The translations under genes were made by a program, and so were the position numbers. A DNA stretch of 64,000 bases from assembly GCF_043195135.1 (NCBI RefSeq), contig NZ_JBAFWP010000001.1, one strand, 5' to 3'. Shown piece by piece: positions 49,453-60,163 of this stretch (positions within the stretch are counted from its first letter, which is position 1; each line of letters begins with the position of its first letter). The notes beneath the pieces are model-generated. The model saw only the letters and a program-made list of their open reading frames with translations. It did not search any database and had not been told where the DNA came from. This stretch comes from NCEH01 sp043195135 (GTDB lineage Bacteria > Pseudomonadota > Alphaproteobacteria > Rhizobiales > Xanthobacteraceae).

Positions 49453-49652
49453 ACCTTCGGCACAGCGCCCGCGCTCCCATCCCCTCGGGCCGGGAGGCTG
49501 AGCCAGCCCGGCCACCCCTGACATGCTTCCCAAGAGAGCATGCCAGGGTCCGTATCAGGGGCGTGCGAAGGCATGGACGCCATTCGGCACCGCCCGGCCT
49601 TCTTCCCAGCCCTGCTTTCGCGCTCGGCTTTGCCGGGTCCGCAGTTCCCGGT

Positions 49653-50033
49653 TCAGCGCTTCTTGGCCTTGCGTGCCGCATAGCGGGCGTCGCGCGCGGC
49701 CTTCTGTTCGGCCCGCAGACGTTCTTCCTCAGCTTCCGCTTCGGCCTTCTGCCGCTCGGCTTCGGCCGCGGCGTCCGCCTCGGCGCGAATGCGCTCGGCC
49801 TCGCGCTGCTCCTTGTCCCGCGCCTCCTGCTCCGCGCGGGCCGCCTGCTCACGCTCGCGCTCCGCCGCGCGAGCCGCACGGGCCGCCGCCTGCTCCGCGC
49901 GGGCGGCGCGCCGCGCCACCGCTTCGGGGTCGTCTTCCTTCGCACGGGCACTGAACTTCTCAAGCATCGCCGCACGCGCCTTCGCCTGCGCCTCCAACCG
50001 ATCGTTCAACCCGGCCTTCTTCACACCCTTCAT
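49653..50033 (-). CDS. DUF6481-like lysine/alanine-rich coiled-coil protein
   Basis: A 126-residue highly charged protein. After a short head (MKGVKKAGLNDRLEAQAKARAAMLEKFSARAKEDDPEAVARR) it is one long Ala/Arg/Glu coiled coil to a basic tail (AARDARYAARKAKKR). The head resembles the DUF6481 family of Alphaproteobacteria, function unknown. Start chosen at ATG 50033, where the conserved head begins; an upstream extension looks non-coding. Divergent from the histidine kinase gene. Confidence 0.75.
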   Translation of the reverse strand: MKGVKKAGLNDRLEAQAKARAAMLEKFSARAKEDDPEAVARRAARAEQAAARAARAAEREREQAARAEQEARDKEQREAERIRAEADAAAEAERQKAEAEAEEERLRAEQKAARDARYAARKAKKR

Positions 50034-50162
50034 GTCCCATCCATCGTCTTGCGGTCCAACGCCTCCCTCATATAGGCAAATCGCCATCCGCGCAGCACGA
50101 CCGCGAGCCGGCACGCCATTTTATCCGCTGCCGCTCTCGGCCTGTCCCATGCGCCCCGACGC

Positions 50163-50180
50163 ATGAATATGAAAATTCAT
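50163..50180. promoter_or_regulatory. AT-rich inverted repeat before the histidine kinase gene
   Basis: ATGAAT and ATTCAT face each other across six bases in the only AT-rich stretch between the divergent DUF6481-like and kinase genes. Possible operator or -10 region; no known regulator is assigned. Confidence 0.3.
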
Positions 50181-50229
50181 CAATTGCCCCTATGTGTTTT
50201 ACGATTGGGACGGCGTGCGGGGGGAGCCC

Positions 50230-53846
<3,617 letters not shown>

Positions 53847-53850
<4 letters not shown>

Positions 53851-54695
53851 ACGCCGAGCGCGCCGATGAAGTCGAGGAGATCGAGGTCGATCTGTTCGTC
53901 GAGGCCTTGCGCCGGAGATACGGCTACGATTTCCGCGAATATAACAGGGCCTCGTTGACCCGGCGGATCCGCAATCTGGTGACGACCTTTGGCTCCGGCA
54001 CCATCGGGCAGCTGACGGACATATTGCTGCATGATGCCGCGCGCCTGCCGGAGGCGATCTCCGGCCTGTCGGTGCCGGTGTCGGAATTTTTCCGCGATCC
54101 GGCCAGCTTTGCCTGCCTGCGGCGCGATGTTTTCCCTGCGCTGGTCTCCTATCCCCAGGTAAACATCTGGCAGGCGGGATGCGCGCGGGGGGAAGAAGTC
54201 TACAGCCTCGCCATCCTGCTGACCGAGGCCGGGCTCTACGATCGCACGCGGATCTATGCCACGGACATTTCGCCGGACGCCCTCAGCCGCGCCGCGGCCG
54301 GCATCTTTCCCGCCCGCGACCTGCGCGACGCCGCCGAGAGGTATAGAAGTGCTGGCGGAACGCATAGCCTGTCGGATTATTATCATTCGCGCTATGAGTT
54401 TTCAAAAATCGATACGCAACTTATGCGAAACATTACTTTTGCCGAGCACAATCTGGTCACGGACGGCGTGTTTTGCGAAGCACACCTGATTCTTTGCCGT
54501 AACGTACTGATCTATTTTACCAATCCGCTCCAGAACCGGGCGATCGCCATGTTCGCGGACAGCCTTGTGCGGACGGGGTTCCTGTGTCTCGGCGCGCGTG
54601 AAAACCTGGAATTCTCGCCGGCGCGGGAGCGCTTCCAAATTGTCAACGCTGCGACGCAGCTGTATCGCTTGAAGCCAAGTTATCGAGGGGAGTGA
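53847..54695 (+). CDS. cheR: CheR-type protein-glutamate methyltransferase
   Basis: A 282-residue methyltransferase that would use S-adenosylmethionine to methylate glutamates of a receptor. It has the N-terminal helical CheR domain (VDLFVEALRRRYGYDFREYNRASLTRRI) and the SAM-binding domain with WQAGCARGEEVYSLAI, RIYATDIS and LILCRNVLIYFTNPLQ. No chemoreceptor or cheA/cheW gene is nearby, so its substrate may be the large kinase upstream or a distant protein. It overlaps the kinase stop and the cheB start. The last third is clearly less GC-rich than the rest of the operon. Confidence 0.92.
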
Positions 54696-55255
54696 TGGAG
54701 GCGATTGTGATCGGCGCTTCGGCGGGTGGTCCCGCCGCCCTCCAGACGATCATGGCGGGCCTGCGCGCAAATATTCATGTCGCCGTCATCCTGGTGGTTC
54801 ATGTGAGTGCCGACTCGGAGGATCTGATGTCGCCCTTGCTGGACCGTGCTAGCAAATGGCCGGTAACAACTGCGCGGGAACGCACACGCATCGAGCCCGG
54901 GCACGCCTATGTTGCACCACCGGGGTACCATTTACTGATCGAACGGGACCGACGCTTCTCCCTGTCTGTGGATAATCGCATCTCCTTTTCCCGTCCCTCG
55001 ATCGATGTCCTATTCGAAAGCGCGGCCGACGCCTACGGACCTGGCCTTGTTGGCGTGCTGCTCACCGGCGCCAATGCCGACGGGGCGGCCGGGATGAAAC
55101 GCATCCGGGAAGCTGGCGGAACCGCCCTCGTCCAGGACCCCGCCGACGCCGTCGTTCCCATCATGCCGCAAGCCGCCCTGGACATGGCTGGCGCGGACCT
55201 GTGTGCCCCGCTGCCCGAACTCGTCGCGGCGCTCAACCGGATGTGCCGGACATGA
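54695..55255 (+). CDS. Stand-alone CheB methylesterase domain
   Basis: A 186-residue protein consisting only of the CheB catalytic domain, without the usual N-terminal receiver. The catalytic triad positions are visible: the serine in IGASAGGPAAL, the histidine in LVVHVSAD and the aspartate in LTGANADGAAGM. It would remove methyl groups added by CheR, with regulation coming from elsewhere. The ATG shares one base with the cheR stop (TGATG), and its stop overlaps the next start (ATGA). Confidence 0.92.
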   Translation: MEAIVIGASAGGPAALQTIMAGLRANIHVAVILVVHVSADSEDLMSPLLDRASKWPVTTARERTRIEPGHAYVAPPGYHLLIERDRRFSLSVDNRISFSRPSIDVLFESAADAYGPGLVGVLLTGANADGAAGMKRIREAGGTALVQDPADAVVPIMPQAALDMAGADLCAPLPELVAALNRMCRT

Positions 55256-56298
55256 CCGAAATCGCCCGCCCGAAAATCCTCGTCGTCGATGACGTGACGG
55301 CCAATCTGGTGGCCATGCGCCACCTGCTCTATTCGGTGCGGGCGGATATTTTCGAGGCCCATTCCGGCAATGAGGCCCTGGCGCTGTGCCTGGAGCATAC
55401 GTTCGCGCTGATCCTGCTCGACGTCCAGATGCCGGACATGGACGGTTTCGAGGTGGCCTCCCACCTCAGCAATGACCCGACCACCTGCGACATCCCGGTG
55501 GTGTTCGTCACCGCCACCTATCTCGACGATATCAACCGCCTGAAGGGCTACACCTTCGGCGCGGTCGACTACATCTCCAAGCCAATCAACGATGCCATCC
55601 TTCTGTCGAAGGTCACGGTGTTCCTCGACCTCCATGTCAGCAAGCTGAAGCTCAAGGCGGCGCTGAGCGAGCTGGCCGAGCGCAATCGCCAACTGGAAGA
55701 AGAGATCGACGAGCGCCGCCGCGTCGAAAAGCAGGTCCGCCACATGGCGACCCACGACGCGCTGACCGGGCTCGGCAATCGCATCCTGTTCCTCGACCGC
55801 CTGGACCGCGCCCTCGCCCAGGCGGCCATGCGGCACGCCCAGTTCGCTTTGCTCTATCTCGACATCGACGGGTTCAAGGGCGTCAACGACAGCTATGGCC
55901 ACGGGGTGGGAGACCGCCTGCTATGCGCCATCGCCGACCGGCTGCGCCACGGGGTGCGCCGCGAGGATATCGCGGCCCGCCTGAGCGGGGATGAATTCGC
56001 CGTCATCATGGACGGCATCGCGGATGCGGAGGTCGCCCTCCAACAGGCCGATCGCCTGTGCGCCGCGCTCCAGGAGCCTTATATTCTGGCCGATCACGAG
56101 GCGACGGTGACGGTGGAAGTGAGCGCGAGCATCGGCATCGCGCTCTACCCGGACCACAGCAGGACCGGCATCGACCTGATGCGCTCGGCGGATCGGGCGA
56201 TGTACCAGGTGAAGCAGGCCGGAAAGCGCGGCGTCGCCATGGCACGCACGAACCTGCTCACATTGCCGCCGGGCGCCGACGCGCCGCTGCCCGAATAG
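55252..56298 (+). CDS. Response regulator with diguanylate cyclase domain
   Basis: A 348-residue protein with an N-terminal receiver (acceptor D57 in LILLDVQMPDMDG, KPI near 118), a coiled-coil linker and a C-terminal GGDEF domain that would make cyclic di-GMP. The active-site loop reads LSGDEFAVIM, with S in place of the first G, and the RxxD product-inhibition site (RRED) stands exactly five residues upstream. So activity is likely but should be tested. It is last of four overlapping genes and converges on a small minus-strand gene. Confidence 0.92.
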   Translation: MTEIARPKILVVDDVTANLVAMRHLLYSVRADIFEAHSGNEALALCLEHTFALILLDVQMPDMDGFEVASHLSNDPTTCDIPVVFVTATYLDDINRLKGYTFGAVDYISKPINDAILLSKVTVFLDLHVSKLKLKAALSELAERNRQLEEEIDERRRVEKQVRHMATHDALTGLGNRILFLDRLDRALAQAAMRHAQFALLYLDIDGFKGVNDSYGHGVGDRLLCAIADRLRHGVRREDIAARLSGDEFAVIMDGIADAEVALQQADRLCAALQEPYILADHEATVTVEVSASIGIALYPDHSRTGIDLMRSADRAMYQVKQAGKRGVAMARTNLLTLPPGADAPLPE

Positions 56299-56311
56299 GG
56301 CTTGTCCGGGC

Positions 56312-56557
56312 TCAGGCCTGCTCTTTTGTGCGCACGGTGCGGCGCGCCTTTTCGCGGATGGCGCTGCGCTGGGATGCCTCGGCGGCCTCGCGCGCTTCCC
56401 GCAACGCCTTCAACTTGGCCATCTTGGCGCGGGCAGCGTCGGCATCCTTCTCATATTCGGGCGCCGCGGCCTCCGGCTCCGCCGTGCGGCCCTGCAACTT
56501 TTCAAACGTCTTCTCGGCCTGCGCGCGGGACGAACTGCCCTTCATTGCTGCCGTCAT
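56312..56557 (-). CDS. Small charged protein downstream of cbiZ
   Basis: An 81-residue Ala/Glu/Lys/Arg-rich, mostly helical protein without recognised domain (KTFEKLQGRTAEP, AKMAKLKALREAREAAEASQRSAIREKARRT). The ATG at 56557 has GGGAG seven bases upstream and lies 21 bases after the cbiZ stop, so the two are probably cotranscribed. In composition it resembles the coiled-coil protein at 49653-50033, but I see no clear homology. Confidence 0.7.
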   Translation of the reverse strand: MTAAMKGSSSRAQAEKTFEKLQGRTAEPEAAAPEYEKDADAARAKMAKLKALREAREAAEASQRSAIREKARRTVRTKEQA

Positions 56558-56578
56558 TTCAAAACTCCCATGATCGCT

Positions 56579-57295
56579 TCAAGCGTCCGTGGTCACGCTG
56601 TTCTGGGCGAGCCATTGGTTCAGGGCGGCATCGGTGGCGCGGAGAATCGCCGCGCCCACTGCTTCGCCCACGGCAGTGTGCATACCCGCGAACCGTTCGG
56701 AAGAGCGTCCCGGCGGCGAACTGAGAACCACACAATCCGTTCCCGTCCCGGTCACGGCCTCGCGCATTCCCGCCCGGCGGTATCCTGCACCAATTATCGC
56801 GACCGTGCGAGCCTGTGTGACGAGGCTCGCCGCTTCCAGGAGCGCAGCGTCGTGCAGCGGCACCGAGACATCGCACAGAATATTGATCGTGCCCGGGCCG
56901 ACCCAGGGGGTGGTGACACGCTGCCCGATGCGCTCGCCATTGTTGAGGCCGAGCGTGACGAGGCATTCGGCCCGCACCCCCTCGACGCTTGCACTGGCAT
57001 GATGGTGGAAGGCGACGTTGCGCGCCGTCATCATGCCGACCGCGTCCTCATGCCCTGCTTCCGCGAGGCGATCGGCAAACCAGCGCGCGGGATCGAGGCC
57101 CGGCGTCAGCTCGGCGTTGCGCACTTCCAGCCAGACCACCTTTCGCGCATCCACGATCCCGGGCCGGTTGAGCGACCAGCTCACCATGCGCCGCGGCGCG
57201 GCGAACTGCGCGACCAGCCATGGCCGCGCGCAGGCAACCGAGAACGAGCGCACGTCGCCGGCGTCACCGGGAGCGCGGACGGCCGGCAGGCTCAT
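56579..57295 (-). CDS. cbiZ: Adenosylcobinamide amidohydrolase (CbiZ)
   Basis: CbiZ cleaves adenosylcobinamide to adenosylcobyric acid, which lets the cell salvage incomplete corrinoids for B12 synthesis. The 238-residue protein has the family core: MMTARNVAFHHHASASVEGVRAECLVTLGLNNGERIG, GTINILCDVSVPLHDAALLEAASLVTQAR and TGTGTDCVVLSSP. AAGG precedes the start. No other cobalamin gene lies in the window. Confidence 0.87.
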   Translation of the reverse strand: MSLPAVRAPGDAGDVRSFSVACARPWLVAQFAAPRRMVSWSLNRPGIVDARKVVWLEVRNAELTPGLDPARWFADRLAEAGHEDAVGMMTARNVAFHHHASASVEGVRAECLVTLGLNNGERIGQRVTTPWVGPGTINILCDVSVPLHDAALLEAASLVTQARTVAIIGAGYRRAGMREAVTGTGTDCVVLSSPPGRSSERFAGMHTAVGEAVGAAILRATDAALNQWLAQNSVTTDA

Positions 57296-57308
57296 GCGGC
57301 GCGCGCCT

Positions 57309-57401
57309 TCACGCGAAGCTCATCAGATAGGCCATGACACAGACGACCAGGATGATCGCGACGAGAATCCAGTGCCGGGCGGCGAAGTTATGCAGAATCA
57401 T
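57309..57401 (-). CDS. Possible 30-residue membrane peptide before cbiZ
   Basis: An ATG-initiated frame on the minus strand encodes a 30-residue peptide with one strong hydrophobic helix (HWILVAIILVVCVMAYLMSFA). It ends 13 bases before cbiZ, and the ribosome site of cbiZ starts right after its stop. It has no good ribosome binding site of its own. The single-span composition is not what chance GC-rich sequence usually gives, hence its inclusion. Confidence 0.35.
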   Translation of the reverse strand: MILHNFAARHWILVAIILVVCVMAYLMSFA

Positions 57402-57733
57402 GCAGGAACTGTAAGCACAAGCCGGCCGCTGCGGAAGAGCGTGGGCGCTCCGTGCCCGATGCTTTCTTCACGGGGCTGTTTTCGGCGCCGAATCTGCGAT
57501 CTTTTCCCGAGTTGCCCTGCTTTAGCGCGGAGCCGAGCCCTAAAATCTCAGGTCCGCGGCAACATCGAGGGGTGCGCGATCCTGCACCGCAGGTGGGCGG
57601 GACGCATCTTGGAAGCCGGCTAATCCAAATGCTTTCGACTGGAAATAAAATGGATATGTTTTCCGGCTATCCTAAAGTATTAAATATTTATTAACTTGTC
57701 GAGCAGGCCGGTCGCGAAGCTGATCGCATCATA
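57402..57733. other. Intergenic region, AT-rich at its right end
   Basis: No supportable gene. The right third (57610-57710) is AT-rich, unlike the surroundings (taaagtattaaatatttattaac), and may be the 3' end or terminator region of the minus-strand DUF4434 gene or a promoter for the cbiZ group. Confidence 0.45.
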
Positions 57734-58717
57734 TCAGCTGAGGACGGCGCGTTCGTAAGCGGCGCCGAGCGCCTGGGCCTTCGGGTCCGCACCGGCCATG
57801 TACGGATAGACCGCGAAGGCGAGAATCCGGGTGGGGGCGACCCGGGCGGCAGCCTCGAGCTGGGCCTGCACCCGCTCGAATTCCGCAGGCACCAGTTTGA
57901 GGTCCTCCGGCCGCTCGCCCGGCAGTTGGGTGAAAACCTCCAGCACCAGATCGAATGCGGCCTTGCGCTGCTTCAGCAGGGCGAACAAAGGCGCCAGCCG
58001 CTCGTAATTGACCATGCCATAAACACCCACGCCATCCTGCACCATCAGCCTTATGGCGCCCGCGTCCAGCACGTCGGACCAGACATCCGTGAGGGAACCC
58101 GCGCCCTCCAATTGACTGAAGAATGTGGAGATGGAGAGCGGCGCGCCCTTCGTGCCCAGGGTGTCGCGCAGGCGCAGAAGATAGCTTTTCAGCTGGATGC
58201 GGTCCTCCGCTTTGCGCCAGCTATACTGGTCGATCTCATAGGGAACATACCATCCCGCAAATGCAGGATGGGATGAATACGTCGTGCTTGAAATGAAACG
58301 AGCCCCCGCTTCCGCCATTTCGGACATGAAGGCCGCAAGGCCGATCTGCTCCTGCCCCATCAGGACTTTCCAATACCTATGATCGTATGGCAGGCCTATG
58401 GTCACGCTCAAGCCCGCGGCATAGGCGAGATCCATGAAGGCGAGAACGCCTTCATCCGACATTCGGTATTCATCGCCAAATCTTGTCCATTGCAGAACCA
58501 CGTCACGGCATTGCAATGCACGCAGCGTCGCGATTTTTTCGGCCCATTGCGTCTGGGAGAGCTTGAGATCGTCTTTCCAGATTTGCAGAAAACTGCCATC
58601 AAGCCGCGTGGGCGCCGGCCTTGGAATCAGGGCGGACGACACGAGCGGGACCGCCACTCCGCCGAGCAGCACATATAACGCAGTGCGGCGCGTAAAGAAT
58701 TGAGTAGTCTTTTTCAT
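57734..58717 (-). CDS. Exported DUF4434-family protein
   Basis: A 327-residue protein with a twin-arginine-like signal (FTRRTALYVLLGGVAVPLVSSA) and a (beta/alpha)8-type DUF4434 domain related to glycosidases (GSFLQIWKDDLKLSQTQWAEKIATLRALQCRDVVLQWTRF, AGWYVPYEIDQYSW, ILAFAVYPYMAG). DUF4434 proteins often accompany polysaccharide synthesis genes; the substrate is not known. ATG at 58717 begins the signal; an upstream extension is unlikely. It diverges from wecB. Codon usage is less GC-rich than average here. Confidence 0.78.
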   Translation of the reverse strand: MKKTTQFFTRRTALYVLLGGVAVPLVSSALIPRPAPTRLDGSFLQIWKDDLKLSQTQWAEKIATLRALQCRDVVLQWTRFGDEYRMSDEGVLAFMDLAYAAGLSVTIGLPYDHRYWKVLMGQEQIGLAAFMSEMAEAGARFISSTTYSSHPAFAGWYVPYEIDQYSWRKAEDRIQLKSYLLRLRDTLGTKGAPLSISTFFSQLEGAGSLTDVWSDVLDAGAIRLMVQDGVGVYGMVNYERLAPLFALLKQRKAAFDLVLEVFTQLPGERPEDLKLVPAEFERVQAQLEAAARVAPTRILAFAVYPYMAGADPKAQALGAAYERAVLS

Positions 58718-58872
58718 GCGAATTGCATTCTGCGTCCCGGAGCTGGAGAGGTAGCGACCATTTCCAGCAGAAATGTGAGTTCGAGCGTCGTTTCCTTGTA
58801 GCGGGACGCGATGCGTCTGACACGCCATTCCGATCCGGGTCGCGGGCCGAAGTCCAAACCGTAAGGCAGCAG

Positions 58873-60006
58873 ATGCGGATACTGAGCGTTTTCGGGACCC
58901 GGCCGGAAGCCATCAAGATGGCGCCGCTGGTGTCGGCCATTGCGGCGGAGCTCTCGCTGACCTCGCTCGTGTGCGTCACCGGGCAGCATCGCGCCATGCT
59001 CGACCAGGTCCTCGGCCTGTTCCGCATCACACCCGATTACGATCTCGATGTCATGAGGCCCGACCAGACGCTGAACGCCCTGTGCGCGCGCGTGATCGCT
59101 GCCCTTGACCCGGTGCTGGAAGAAGCTCGGCCCGATCGCGTGCTGGTGCACGGCGATACCACCACGGCGCTCGCGGCCGCGCTCGCCGCGTTCAACCGGG
59201 GCATCAAGGTGGGGCATGTGGAGGCGGGTCTGCGCACCTATGACCTCGCCCGCCCCTGGCCCGAGGAAATGAACCGGCAGGTGGTGGATCGCCTGTGCGA
59301 CCATCTGTTCGCGCCCACCGTCGCGGCCGCGGCCAATCTCGCGTCGGAGCATGTGCAGGGGCGCGTCACCGTGACCGGCAATACCGGCATCGACGCCCTG
59401 TTCCTGACCCTCGCGCGCATCGATGCCGATGCCCCCCTGCGGCAGGAGCTGGATGCCCGCTTCGCCGACCTCGGCACCGCCCGGCGGCTCGTCCTGGTGA
59501 CCGGACATCGGCGCGAGAATTTCGGCGCCGGCTTCGTCGCCATCTGCGATGCCCTGGCCCGTCTTGCCCGGCGCGGCGACGTGGACATCGTCTATCCCGT
59601 CCATCTCAACCCGAATGTGCGCGGCCCGGTGATGGAGCGGCTCGGCGATTGCCCGAACATGCACCTCATCGCCCCCCTGGATTATGTGCCCTTCCTTTAT
59701 CTCATGCGCCGCGCCGCCCTCGTGCTGACGGATTCCGGCGGCGTGCAGGAGGAGGCGCCCTCCCTCGGCAAGCCGGTGCTGGTGATGCGCGACGTCACCG
59801 AGCGGCCGGAAGCGGTGGCCGCGGGCACGGTGGAACTGGTCGGCACGGACCCGACCCGCATCGTTGCGGCGGTGGAGCGCCTGCTGGACGATCCGGCCCA
59901 TTACGAACGGTTCGCCCAGCGCCTGAACCCCTATGGCGATGGCAAGGCGTCCGGCCGAATCGTGGATACGCTGTGCGCGCGCCGCACATCGACTTTCGCC
60001 GCCTGA
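58873..60006 (+). CDS. wecB: UDP-N-acetylglucosamine 2-epimerase
   Basis: The non-hydrolysing enzyme interconverts UDP-GlcNAc and UDP-ManNAc, a precursor for surface polysaccharides. The 377-residue product has GTRPEAIKMAPLV at the start, VHGDTTTALAAALAAF, VGHVEAGLRT, PEEMNRQVVD, the HRRENFG loop and the nucleotide-binding run TDSGGVQEEAPSLGKPVLVMRDVTERPEA. AAGG precedes the ATG. It probably shares a function with the BcsB-like protein 157 bases downstream and the DUF4434 protein on the other strand. Confidence 0.94.
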   Translation: MRILSVFGTRPEAIKMAPLVSAIAAELSLTSLVCVTGQHRAMLDQVLGLFRITPDYDLDVMRPDQTLNALCARVIAALDPVLEEARPDRVLVHGDTTTALAAALAAFNRGIKVGHVEAGLRTYDLARPWPEEMNRQVVDRLCDHLFAPTVAAAANLASEHVQGRVTVTGNTGIDALFLTLARIDADAPLRQELDARFADLGTARRLVLVTGHRRENFGAGFVAICDALARLARRGDVDIVYPVHLNPNVRGPVMERLGDCPNMHLIAPLDYVPFLYLMRRAALVLTDSGGVQEEAPSLGKPVLVMRDVTERPEAVAAGTVELVGTDPTRIVAAVERLLDDPAHYERFAQRLNPYGDGKASGRIVDTLCARRTSTFAA

Positions 60007-60163
60007 CCCGCCGGCACCCGCCTCCGCCCGCCCCATCACGCGATTTTATTGCCGGGACTGCCCCTGAATCGGGTCTGTGTTATCACTTTGGTGACCGACG
60101 GGCGGCAATTAGGTAACACACGCGGACGTGCGTGCGCGCTGGGTTGTGGGAAAGGACGCGGGG

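Noticed and set aside
57405..57430. GGAAC-N17-CGCT on the plus strand
   Set aside because: The -10 part lacks GTT, and no plus-strand gene starts downstream within reach.
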